Positions 32,955 to 40,700 of a stretch of 40,717 nucleotides of DNA are shown here, piece after piece. The DNA is from an uncultured Collinsella sp. (GTDB lineage Bacteria; Actinomycetota; Coriobacteriia; Coriobacteriales; Coriobacteriaceae). Each line of letters starts with the position of its first letter. Position 1 is the first letter of the stretch. The stretch lies in assembly GCA_902491565.1 (NCBI GenBank), contig CABUIE010000017.1, forward strand, positions 1 through 40,717, in the 5' to 3' direction. The position numbers and the translations under genes are program-made. The notes below the pieces were generated by a model. It was not told the DNA's origin, ran no database searches, and saw only the letters and a program-made list of their open reading frames with translations.

Positions 32955-33683
32955 CTACTCGCAGAGCGAAAGAGCGGCCTCGTCGGCAACGACAACGCAG
33001 TTGGTGTGCAGCTGCAGGATCGAAGCCGGGCACTCGGGTGTAACCGGACCATAGCACATGTCATGCACAGCCTGAGCCTTGGCCTCGCCGTTGGCGACGA
33101 CCAGGATCATGCGGGCATACATGATGGTCTGGGTACCCATGGTGTAGGCCTGACGGGGAACATCGTCGATGCTGTCGAACAGGCGGCTGTTGGCCTGAAT
33201 GGTGCTCTCGGTGAGGTCGACGCAGTGCGTGCCCTTGGAGAAGTGGTCATCGGGCTCGTTGAAGCCGATGTGGCCGTTGTTGCCAATGCCGAGCAGCTGC
33301 AGATCCGGGTAACCGGCGGCGGCGACAATCTTGTCGTACTCAGAGCAGGCAGCGGCGGCGTCGGGGTTGGAGCCATCGGGCACATGCGTGTTGTTCAGGT
33401 CGATGTTGATGTGATCGAAGAAGTTCTCGCGCATGAAGTAGTGATAGCTCTGGGGATCGTCGTGCGAAAGGCCGCGATACTCGTCCAGGTTGTAGGTGCT
33501 GACCTCGGCAAAGTCGACGTCGCCCTTCTCGTACCAAGCAGCGAGCTGCTTGTAGGCACCGATCGGGGTGGAGCCGGTGGCAAGGCCCAGCACACAGTCG
33601 GGCTTGAGGATAACCTGGGCCGAGATAATATTGGCGGCCTTGCGGCTCATATCCTCGTAGTCTTTAGCTTTAATGATCTTCAT
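32955..33683 (-). CDS. nagB: Glucosamine-6-phosphate deaminase
   Basis: A 242-residue enzyme converting glucosamine-6-phosphate to fructose-6-phosphate and ammonia. Motifs: GLATGSTPIGAY (phosphate loop), TYNLDEYRGL (catalytic Asp), and GIGNNGHIGFNEP (active-site His). The length fits the shorter, non-allosteric type. AGAAAGGA precedes the ATG at 33683; longer in-frame extensions are implausible. Upstream on the same strand are an EIIA gene and glmM, so three amino-sugar or sugar-transport genes lie together. A 271-bp gap separates it from EIIA and may hold its own promoter. Confidence 0.96.
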   Translation of the reverse strand: MKIIKAKDYEDMSRKAANIISAQVILKPDCVLGLATGSTPIGAYKQLAAWYEKGDVDFAEVSTYNLDEYRGLSHDDPQSYHYFMRENFFDHINIDLNNTHVPDGSNPDAAAACSEYDKIVAAAGYPDLQLLGIGNNGHIGFNEPDDHFSKGTHCVDLTESTIQANSRLFDSIDDVPRQAYTMGTQTIMYARMILVVANGEAKAQAVHDMCYGPVTPECPASILQLHTNCVVVADEAALSLCE

Positions 33684-33954
33684 TACGCGTCCTTTCTCGT
33701 ACAAGAGAGGCAAGGCTCCCTTACAAGCACTTGCCCGCGGCCCGCGTCGGCCGCAACCAACGTGTGCGGCCACCAGGGCGAGGTCGCGTAATGTATGTGT
33801 CTCGTGTCTAGCCGCGTCGAGGCCCCTGCCCGTCCACGGTGACCCAAAGCCTTTTAGCTTCGGACAAATCCCATCTTGCCACTGAGGGCGTCCTCTTTCA
33901 AGGGCGCCCTCCGTAAACGTGTTTGAATTGTAGACTAATGGCCACGTGCACTTG
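33684..33954. other. Leader region between EIIA and nagB
   Basis: No gene is seen. GAGGGCG/CGCCCTC (33884-33911, 14-nt loop) is a hairpin after the EIIA gene without a T-run. Confidence 0.35.
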
Positions 33955-34452
33955 CTAGCGCTCGCGAGCAACGATGAGCTGGTCCATCTCTTCGACATGC
34001 ACGCCAACGGAGCCCTTGATGCTCGAGAACTCAACGGAGTTGCACACCAAGATGGGAACCGTCACATCGTAGCCCTCGGCAGCAATTGCCTCGCGATCGA
34101 ACTCAATGAGCACATCGCCCTTATGGACGATGTCACCCACTTGCGCATGTACGGTAAAGTGCTTGCCCTCGAGCTGAACAGTGTCCAAACCAACGTGGAT
34201 GAGCACGTCCAAGCCATCGACCGTGTTAAGCGCAACGGCGTGTCCCGTGGGAAAAATAGCCTCGACCTTGGCATCAGCCGGCGCGATCACGCGCGTACCC
34301 GTAGGCTGAATGGCAACGCCCTGGCCCAAAAGGCCGGTGGCAAACGTCTGATCGTTTACCTCGGAAAGCGGAATGACATCGCCCGAGATGGGAGCATCCA
34401 GCGTAAGGACTCGACCACGCATACCAAAAGACCTTAGGACTTTAGTGAACAT
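33955..34452 (-). CDS. PTS glucose-type EIIA component
   Basis: A 165-residue cytoplasmic EIIA(Glc)-type phosphocarrier. The phospho-accepting His is at about 86 in LDVLIHVGLDTVQLEG, with the partner His at about 71 in FPTGHAVAL. It takes phosphate from HPr and passes it to EIIB. AGGGGGAG precedes the ATG at 34452. It is free-standing, with no EIIBC nearby, so it could serve an unlinked transporter (e.g. for N-acetylglucosamine, suggested by nagB next door) or have a regulatory role. It is 71 bp downstream of glmM. Confidence 0.92.
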   Translation of the reverse strand: MFTKVLRSFGMRGRVLTLDAPISGDVIPLSEVNDQTFATGLLGQGVAIQPTGTRVIAPADAKVEAIFPTGHAVALNTVDGLDVLIHVGLDTVQLEGKHFTVHAQVGDIVHKGDVLIEFDREAIAAEGYDVTVPILVCNSVEFSSIKGSVGVHVEEMDQLIVARER

Positions 34453-34523
34453 GCTCCCCCTCGGACATACCAATCAATCAAAATAACCTTAACAGTTTAC
34501 CACTTGGCAACGGTTTTTGACCA

Positions 34524-35861
34524 TTAGGGAAGTTCGCGCTTGACAACCTCGACGATGTCGTCGACAACGCGCTGGGTCAGCTCGTGCGTCTCGGCCTCGG
34601 CCATCACGCGGACCAGCGGCTCGGTGCCGCTCGGGCGCACCAGAATGCGGCCGCGGCCGTCAAGCTCCTTCTCGGCAGCAGCAACGGCATCCCAGATGGG
34701 CTGGCAATCGTCCAGACCAGCCTTGTTGTCGGAATGCACGTTGACGAGTACCTGCGGGTACTTCTTCATGATGCCGGCAAGATCGGTGAGGGTACGACCG
34801 GTGCGCTTGAGCACGGCCAGCAGCTGCAGAGCCGTCACCAAGCCGTCACCGGTGGTGTTGTGCTCCAGGAAGATGATGTGGCCGGACTGTTCGCCGCCGA
34901 TGACGGCGCCGTCCGCGAGCATGCGCTCCAGAACGTAGCGGTCGCCCACGGCGGTCTGAACCATCTCGAAGCCCTGCTCCTTCATAGCGATGGAGAAGCC
35001 CAGGTTGCACATGACGGTCGAGACGATCTCGGAGTTGGCGAGCTTGCCGCGAGCGGCGAGGTCAGAACCGCAGATAGCCAGGATGTAGTCACCGTCGATC
35101 TCATTGCCCTCGCTGTCCACGAACAGCACGCGGTCGGCGTCGCCGTCGTGGGCCAGACCGATGTCAGCATGGGTGCGCAGCACGAGCTCGCGCAGGGGCT
35201 CGAGGTGCGTAGAGCCGCACTCAACGTTAATGTCGGTGCCGCAGTAATCGGTGTTGATGGCATGGACCGTGGCACCCAGGCGCTGCAGCGCGGCGGGCGT
35301 AGTCTGGCAGGAAGCACCGTGACCGCAGTCGACGGCAACGACTAGGCCGTCGAGCCTCAGGCCATCGAGCGTATCGATGGCGTGGTCGACGTATGCCTTG
35401 CGAGCGTCCTTCATCTTGATGATGTGGCCCACACCGGCGCCGGTCGGCAGCGTGTCGGCAGCCATGGCTTCCTCGGACATGACCCAGGCGCTGATCTCTT
35501 CCTCGACAGCATCGGGAAGCTTCATACCCTTGCGGCTAAAGAACTTGATGCCGTTGAACTCCGGCGGATTGTGCGAAGCGGAGATGACAATGCCGCCATC
35601 GAGCTCGTTTTGAACAGTGAGCAGCGCCACGGCGGGCGTGGGGATAACGCCGCAGCAATGAGGACGGCCGCCCTCGGCCATAATGCCGGCGGTCAGAGCG
35701 CTCTCGAGCATGGTGCCCGAAAGGCGCGTGTCGCGGCCGATGCAGATATCCGGACCAAGAAACTTGGTCGCCGCACGGCCCAGGCGAAACGCGAGGTCGC
35801 ACGAGAGGTCGGCATTGGCGACGCCACGGACGCCATCGGTACCGAAGATGTTCTGGGGCAT
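34524..35861 (-). CDS. glmM: Phosphoglucosamine mutase
   Basis: A 445-residue enzyme interconverting glucosamine-6-phosphate and glucosamine-1-phosphate for UDP-GlcNAc and peptidoglycan synthesis. The phospho-Ser is Ser96 in ISASHNPPEFNGIKFF, the metal-binding loop is DGDADRVLFVD, and the start MPQNIFGTDGVRG is family-typical. GGAG precedes the ATG. It follows rpsI after a terminator, and precedes EIIA and nagB, so synthesis and breakdown of glucosamine-6-phosphate sit side by side. GlmM is normally essential. Confidence 0.97.
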   Translation of the reverse strand: MPQNIFGTDGVRGVANADLSCDLAFRLGRAATKFLGPDICIGRDTRLSGTMLESALTAGIMAEGGRPHCCGVIPTPAVALLTVQNELDGGIVISASHNPPEFNGIKFFSRKGMKLPDAVEEEISAWVMSEEAMAADTLPTGAGVGHIIKMKDARKAYVDHAIDTLDGLRLDGLVVAVDCGHGASCQTTPAALQRLGATVHAINTDYCGTDINVECGSTHLEPLRELVLRTHADIGLAHDGDADRVLFVDSEGNEIDGDYILAICGSDLAARGKLANSEIVSTVMCNLGFSIAMKEQGFEMVQTAVGDRYVLERMLADGAVIGGEQSGHIIFLEHNTTGDGLVTALQLLAVLKRTGRTLTDLAGIMKKYPQVLVNVHSDNKAGLDDCQPIWDAVAAAEKELDGRGRILVRPSGTEPLVRVMAEAETHELTQRVVDDIVEVVKRELP

Positions 35862-35910
35862 AGGATCGCTCCTTCCCTAGCAGGCGATATGCAACCGCCC
35901 ACCCTAGTCG

Positions 35911-35953
35911 AAAAAGAAAAGCGGGACCCGCCGAGGAATCGGCAGGCCCCGCT
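35911..35953 (-). terminator. Intrinsic terminator of rplM-rpsI
   Basis: A 15-bp stem with wobbles (35920-35934 with 35939-35953, loop GGAA), followed on the minus strand by TTTCTTTTT, about 32 bp after the rpsI stop. Confidence 0.88.
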
Positions 35954-35984
35954 TGTACATTGTATCTCGAAAGGAGATAAAACC

Positions 35985-36380
<396 letters not shown>

Positions 36381-36382
36381 CT

Positions 36383-36826
36383 TTAAGCCTCCAGCTCAAT
36401 CTTCGTGGGGTTCTGGGCAGCATGCGGATGCTCGGCACCAGCGTAGACCTTAAGCTTGGTCATCTGGGCACGGCCGAGGGTGGTCTTGGGCAGCATACCG
36501 CGAACGGCGCGCTCGATGACCTTCTCCGGGTGCTTCTCCATAGCCTGGCGGAAGCTCTCAGCCTTGAGGCCGCCGTTGTAGCCGCTGTGGCGATAATAGG
36601 TCTTCGTGTCGGCCTTGTTACCGGTAAGCTGGACCTTATCGGCGTTGATGACGACAACGAAGTCGCCGCAGTCGCTGTTGGGCGTGAACTGGGGCTTGTT
36701 CTTACCGCGCAGGATCATTGCGATCTGGGTGGCAAGACGGCCCAGGACAGCACCATCGGCGTCGACGAGAACCCAGTTGCGCTGGACCTCGCCCTGCTTG
36801 GCGTAGTGAGTCGATTTCGAAATCAC
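36383..36826 (-). CDS. rplM: Ribosomal protein L13
   Basis: A 147-residue L13 with WVLVDADGAVLGRLAT, HYFVVINADKVQLTGNK-like core (here DFVVVINADKVQLTGNK) and HPHAAQNPTKIEL at the end. The start is GTG at 36826, with AGGAG upstream. It heads the rplM-rpsI operon behind a strong promoter and a leader hairpin. Confidence 0.98.
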   Translation of the reverse strand: MISKSTHYAKQGEVQRNWVLVDADGAVLGRLATQIAMILRGKNKPQFTPNSDCGDFVVVINADKVQLTGNKADTKTYYRHSGYNGGLKAESFRQAMEKHPEKVIERAVRGMLPKTTLGRAQMTKLKVYAGAEHPHAAQNPTKIELEA

Positions 36827-36854
36827 TTAGACTCCTCCATGTACAGTACGTGTT

Positions 36855-36886
36855 GTTACAGAGATTCACGGGGCTCTGCAAGTAAC
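36855..36886 (-). promoter_or_regulatory. Leader hairpin of the rplM-rpsI operon
   Basis: GTTAC/GTAAC and AGAG/CTCT pair between the promoter and the start codon. Ribosomal protein leaders often bind L13 or another operon protein; this is structural resemblance only. Confidence 0.35.
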
Positions 36887-36892
36887 CCGTCC

Positions 36893-36920
36893 ATATTACC
36901 CCGCTCGCCGTACGAGTCAA
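36893..36920 (-). promoter_or_regulatory. Promoter of rplM-rpsI
   Basis: TTGACT and TAATAT on the minus strand with 16-bp spacing, about 70 bp before the GTG start. This is one of the best promoter matches in the window. Confidence 0.7.
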
Positions 36921-37019
36921 CAGGTATTTTGGCTCCGACCAGAGTTTCTGCACATGTCATCCACGAGCCGTGATTTTCCAGCTCTTTAGCTGTTGTCATT
37001 TTTTGAGGGTTCGCCGTCG

Positions 37020-37898
37020 CTAGCGCTCAACGAACTCTTGGATTTCCGCGAGCAGGCGCTTTGCCTCCTGGCGGCCCTGGATATACAGGTCCAGAAGCTT
37101 TGCCGGATCGTGCTCAACATGGCCGACCTCGACCGGCTTTTGCGGAGCGACGACCAACGCACGGCCCTCGCGCTCATACTTCCACAGGTGCATGCGCTGG
37201 ATGTTGTAACGGTCGTGGCGCGTCTCGATAGCCTCGAGCAGATAGGGGTAGTCGGCATAGCGGGCGCGCGCGGCCGGCAAAAACTCGTAGGGCTTTTTCT
37301 CGTACGAGCGGTCCTGCGTGACGATGACGACCGCACGGTCGAAGCCCGCCTCCTCCAGCACATGCTCGATAGGAACCGAATCGGCCACGCCGCCGTCGAC
37401 GTATTTGTGCCCGTCTATCTCGACCGGCGGTGTCACCAGCGGCAACGAGGTCGATGCGCGCACAGCGTCGAGGTCGAGCACGGCGCTTTTGACCGGGAGG
37501 TACGTGGCGGTTCCAAAGAGCATGTCCGTCGCGACGGCGTACATCTCGATGGGGCTCGCATCGAACGTCTCGTTGTCAAAGGGGTCCAGGCGGTCCTGGA
37601 CATCGTTGAAGATAAAATCGTAGCCGACGATAGAGCCCGTGGCCGCAAACGACGCGGCGCCCATGAAGCGGTTGTCGTTACAGAAAGCCAGGTTGATGCG
37701 GTTGGCACGGCCGATCTGGTGCGACTTGTAGTTCACGCCGTTGAGGGCGCCGGCCGATACACCGTAGACAGCCGGAATCTCGACGCCAGCCTCCATGAGA
37801 ACGTCGAGCACGCCTGCGGTAAATTGCCCGCGAAAGCTACCGCCCTCCAGGACGAGCGCGACCTTGCCGGCGTTCTTTGCCTTATCTTCTGCAGTCAT
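37020..37898 (-). CDS. Patatin-like phospholipase
   Basis: A 292-residue patatin-family hydrolase. The catalytic Ser is in GVSAGALN, the Asp in DGGVADSVP, and the oxyanion loop reads EGGSFRG, where one Gly of the usual GGGxRG is Ser. The layout is close to YjjU-type patatins. No signal peptide is seen, so it is probably cytoplasmic or membrane-associated and acts on lipids or acyl esters; the substrate is unknown. The ATG follows AGGAGG. It is a single gene between rplM-rpsI and the repeat array. Confidence 0.92.
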   Translation of the reverse strand: MTAEDKAKNAGKVALVLEGGSFRGQFTAGVLDVLMEAGVEIPAVYGVSAGALNGVNYKSHQIGRANRINLAFCNDNRFMGAASFAATGSIVGYDFIFNDVQDRLDPFDNETFDASPIEMYAVATDMLFGTATYLPVKSAVLDLDAVRASTSLPLVTPPVEIDGHKYVDGGVADSVPIEHVLEEAGFDRAVVIVTQDRSYEKKPYEFLPAARARYADYPYLLEAIETRHDRYNIQRMHLWKYEREGRALVVAPQKPVEVGHVEHDPAKLLDLYIQGRQEAKRLLAEIQEFVER

Positions 37899-37985
37899 GT
37901 TGACCTCCTGCGATTGCGTTTTGGCCTTCTTCTACCCAGTTTTGGAATGGAGGGCGCGCAGGTTTTGGAGATGAGGATATGGATC

Positions 37986-38260
37986 GGAAAGCGCGTCCCA
38001 GTTTGAGGCGGGATTCCGGGATGAACTTTCCGCTAGCCATTCATTTGGAAACTGCATCCCATTCCGAACGAGGATTCCGGGATGTACTTTCCGCTTGAGC
38101 TGCCATTGGGAAAGCATATCCCACTCTACGGCTCGATTCCGAGTCGCAGTTTCCGCTTGAGGCATCATCCGGAAACTACGTCCCAGTCTGAGCGCGGATT
38201 CCGGGACGCGCTTTCCGCCTGGGCTGCCATCGGGAAAGCGCATCCCGGCCTGCGTTGCCA
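37986..38260. repeat. Tandem array of a 62-bp repeat (four copies plus a part)
   Basis: Units start GGAAA and run 37986-38046, 38047-38108, 38109-38170, 38171-38232, with a partial from 38233. Lengths are 61, 62, 62, 62. Each unit holds an inverted pair, GGAAAgcgcgTCCC-like and GGGAcgcgCTTTCC-like, so each can form a hairpin. Divergence among units is moderate. The unit length is not a multiple of 3, so it is unlikely to code for protein. Confidence 0.9.
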
Positions 38261-38266
38261 AGGCGC

Positions 38267-38314
38267 TTTCTTTACGCCCGCGCCCTGCACAGAGTTCGAT
38301 TCTCCGCGGTGCGG
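38267..38314. repeat. 48-bp direct repeat, copy 1, with inverted ssrA T-arm
   Basis: Contains GAGTTCGATTCTCCGCG on the plus strand, the same 17 bases found in the 3' T-arm of ssrA on the minus strand. It differs from copy 2 at two positions. Confidence 0.88.
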
Positions 38315-38480
38315 GAGGGGATCCGTTGATGCGGCGCATGGCCGGCTGAGATTCGATAAACATCGCATCCGTTTTGAGTCGGAAGTTTGCGCGGAGAATC
38401 CGCGTATTTGCTTCGCAAATCCGCACCGGCTTCGGCCGCCTGTCGGCGTCCTCGCCCGCGGGCTAAAAACGCTTACGCGT

Positions 38481-38528
38481 TTTCTTTACGCCCGCGCCCT
38501 GCATAGAGTTCGATTCTCCGCGGTACGG
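38481..38528. repeat. 48-bp direct repeat, copy 2, with inverted ssrA T-arm
   Basis: Next to the ssrA terminator. Preceded on plus by AAAACGC/GCGTTTT (38466-38483). The 11-bp CGCGGAGAATC (38390-38400) pairs with GATTCTCCGCG (38512-38522). Confidence 0.88.
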
Positions 38529-38530
38529 AC

Positions 38531-38570
38531 AATAAATAAAAAGGCAGGTAGATATGAGTATCTACCTGCC
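38531..38570 (-). terminator. Intrinsic terminator of ssrA
   Basis: A 12-bp perfect stem (38543-38554 with 38559-38570, loop TGAG), followed on the minus strand by TTTTTATTTATT. It begins 9 bp after the encoded CCA. Confidence 0.9.
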
Positions 38571-38579
38571 TGTTACTTA

Positions 38580-38943
38580 TGGTGGAGGCGCGGAGAATCG
38601 AACTCCGGTCCACGAAAGCCCCCTGATTGGCATCTCCAAGCTCAGTCGCTGGTTTAGTCTCGGACGCTTTGCGCGCAGCGACACGCTCGCGGCGTCCTAA
38701 CCGGTTCGGTCTTAGCCTGCGCCATACCGATTACGTGCGCAGGAGCATTCCCCTAACATGACGTCGCGCCGGTGTCGGGGAAATCACCGGGTTGACGCGC
38801 CGCTATAAACTAAGCAGCGAGAGCCATAGGCTCAAAAGAAGAGTTGTTGTCAATTCAATTTGACGGTACCCCTGTTTAACGAGGCGAGGAGACCTCGGCT
38901 TGCTTCCTCTCTCAGAGCTATCGTGTCGAAACCAGTCGCCCCC
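38580..38943 (-). ncRNA. ssrA: Transfer-messenger RNA
   Basis: A 364-nt tmRNA that rescues stalled ribosomes. The 5' end GGGGGCGACTGGTTTCGACACGAT pairs (GGGGGCG with CGCCTCC, one G-U) with the 3' end, which has discriminator A and encoded CCA (38580-38582). The T-arm reads GGAGTTCGATTCTCC. The tag region (38851 down to stop TAG at 38810-38812) encodes DNNSSFEPMALAA, ending in the ALAA signal seen by ClpXP-type proteases. A stop TGA two codons before the Asp limits where translation can resume. Fragments of its T-arm recur in inverted form downstream. Confidence 0.96.
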
Positions 38944-39180
38944 GAATGTCGGGAAAGTCTGGATGGCATTGGGCTCGAGCACCCAACACCCGTCGACTTT
39001 TCAAGGAACATACGAGGCAAGCCCCGCTTGTGGAGTGTTATCTTACCACGTTCTGAAAGCGGACAGCTGTTCTATGCACGAGCTGTGAAGACCCCAATGT
39101 GTGCCGCACTTCGCACTTTTGCTACCGATCGCGTCACGTATATTTTCGCCAAGCAAAATTAACCCGTCGAAAGGACCGTT

Positions 39181-39615
39181 ATGGATACCAAGCAGCAACT
39201 TGTCAATGCCCTCGCAGGCCTGGGCTCAACCATTACCGAAGCTATGGATGTTATCGAGGGTTTTGTTCCCTGCGGACATCCCGCCCTCACGGTATCGAAC
39301 GCCCTTGTTGCGCTGGACGTTGACGATGATGCGGCTCTCGCCCAGCAGCTTGAGACCGTCGAGGGCTTTATCGACCACGTGAGTGAGAACCGCGGCGTGG
39401 CCGCCTACCACGGCATCGAGGTCGAGCTCGCGGGTCCCAAGGCCGATCTGTTCGCAGCAATCCGCGAGGTAGGCGCCCTTATGCAGACCGCAGGCGTCAA
39501 GAACACCCAGGTCAACGAGTGGGTCTACCGCAGTCTGGCAGCACTAAACGATTCCGACGAAAAGGCAGCCGAGCAGCTCGCAGAAAGTCCCGCCATTAAG
39601 GCCGAGCTTTTGTAA
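39181..39615 (+). CDS. Conserved small protein of unknown function
   Basis: A 144-residue acidic, mainly helical, soluble protein. AAAGGA precedes the ATG, supporting a real gene. It shows no membrane segment, no Cys cluster beyond FVPCGHP, and no catalytic motif I recognise. A -10-like TATATT lies at 39139-39144. It sits between ssrA (divergent) and a toxin-antitoxin pair (convergent). Function unknown. Confidence 0.75.
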   Translation: MDTKQQLVNALAGLGSTITEAMDVIEGFVPCGHPALTVSNALVALDVDDDAALAQQLETVEGFIDHVSENRGVAAYHGIEVELAGPKADLFAAIREVGALMQTAGVKNTQVNEWVYRSLAALNDSDEKAAEQLAESPAIKAELL

Positions 39616-39673
39616 ATTGCAAACGCGGGTCCCTTGGCGCATCGTCGTCCAAGAGGCCCGCAAACAGTTCGCG

Positions 39674-40189
39674 TTAACCGATAGCCGCGCCGCCGCGTTC
39701 GGCCAAAGCAAGAATCGGCATCATTTGGCGCGGCGTCTTTGCTGCAAGATCGGCATGTTCGAGCAGCTTACGGTCGTTGGTCACCAAGTAATCGACCTGT
39801 GCGCGCTTGCACGCGGCGAGCACCAAGTTGTCCTCGTAATCGCGATGGAGCGCTAAGTATTTGTCGGCCAGCCAAAGGTCCGACGCATCTGCACCCACGG
39901 CCGTGGCGTTTTCGGTCATGTTCCGAACAAACGCCAGCGCCGCATCACCAATTGCACGGGCAGATGCCTCGTCGAGTGCTCCCCCGCTGGCAAGAACGCT
40001 GCGCTTCAGCTCGTGTTGGACGACGTACAGCACGTCCTTAGCGATATGCACCGGGAAGAACAGCAACGCTCCCGTCTCCGTCGCCTGTCCAATAAACGCA
40101 CGCGCGGCAAGCGACTCGGCATGGTCGACGCAAAACGAATCAACCCATACGTTGGCGTCCACCATGATCTTGAGAGGCGCCCCACTCAC
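39674..40189 (-). CDS. PIN-domain toxin (VapC-like)
   Basis: A 171-residue PIN-domain protein. Conserved acidic residues are in IMVDANVWVDSF, DYEDNLVLAAC and YLVTNDRKLLEH, expected to bind Mg2+ for RNA cleavage. It starts with GTG overlapping the antitoxin stop codon by 4 bp. Such proteins are usually toxins of type II toxin-antitoxin pairs; activity here is predicted from family and pairing, and the RNA target is unknown. A PIN toxin next to a RelB/DinJ-like antitoxin is a less common combination. Confidence 0.82.
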   Translation of the reverse strand: MSGAPLKIMVDANVWVDSFCVDHAESLAARAFIGQATETGALLFFPVHIAKDVLYVVQHELKRSVLASGGALDEASARAIGDAALAFVRNMTENATAVGADASDLWLADKYLALHRDYEDNLVLAACKRAQVDYLVTNDRKLLEHADLAAKTPRQMMPILALAERGGAAIG

Positions 40190-40521
40190 TGGATCATCAC
40201 CTTTTGGCGATAATGCTCATCCATGGCTTCGGAATAGATTGCGTCCCAATCGCGATCGTCGGATACGGGCGACGTAGCGATGCCCAAATCTGCATAAAGC
40301 CGGTCTGCCGCTGCCCACGACGCGGCGAACGGAGTATTGGGCGCGACGGTCTGCTGCCGGTCGTCGACGGCCGCAAGCACTTCCTCGCACTGCCCGCCAC
40401 CCTGCGCGACCTTGGCCACCACCTTTTTGATGAGCTCGGGCAGTGACCCGCCCGAAAGCCGCAGCGCTTCCTCGGCACGGTTCTTAACCTGGCGATCCAC
40501 GCGAACGTTCACCTGCGCCAT
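40186..40521 (-). CDS. RelB/DinJ-like antitoxin
   Basis: A 111-residue protein with an N-terminal ribbon-helix-helix signature (QVNVRVDRQVKNRAEEAL) like RelB/DinJ antitoxins, and an acidic C-terminal tail (DDRDWDAIYSEAMDEH) that probably wraps the toxin. The start could instead be GTG at 40539, which has AAGGGAG at a 10-base spacing; the ATG at 40521 gives the conventional N-terminus. It is translated with the PIN gene and is probably autoregulated through the operator at 40560-40600. Confidence 0.78.
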   Translation of the reverse strand: MAQVNVRVDRQVKNRAEEALRLSGGSLPELIKKVVAKVAQGGGQCEEVLAAVDDRQQTVAPNTPFAASWAAADRLYADLGIATSPVSDDRDWDAIYSEAMDEHYRQKVMIQ

Positions 40522-40559
40522 GCCGCCAACAGCACCCACGTTGATCCCGCTCCCTTCAA

Positions 40560-40608
40560 TTGCTAGCAACGATAGCAACACTATATAGAGAAGCTAGCAA
40601 ATGGTCAA
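40560..40608 (-). promoter_or_regulatory. Promoter and operator of the toxin-antitoxin pair
   Basis: On the minus strand TTGACC and TATAGT (40603-40608 and 40580-40585) with exact 17-bp spacing, the best promoter in the window. TTGCTAGC (40560-40567) and GCTAGCAA (40593-40600) form an 8-bp inverted repeat around the -10, fitting autorepression by the antitoxin. Confidence 0.72.
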
Positions 40609-40662
40609 ATGCAAAAGGCCTGCGCTCAGACGACCCTTGATTATCGACTTTATCCGAACACC

Positions 40663-40700
40663 TCCCACATTCATCCGCACATGTGCGGATGAATGTGGGA
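40663..40700. repeat. 38-bp perfect palindrome
   Basis: TCCCACATTCATCCGCACA is followed directly by its own reverse complement, with no spacer. It sits near the window end, upstream of the toxin-antitoxin promoter, with no T-run on either side. Confidence 0.9.

Noticed and set aside
37986..38260. CRISPR array
   Set aside because: The units are contiguous without unique spacers, and no cas genes are present.
37932..38426. A repeat-containing 164-residue frame
   Set aside because: The repeat unit is 62 bp, not a multiple of 3, so the protein repeats change frame. Structure in the DNA explains the pattern better.
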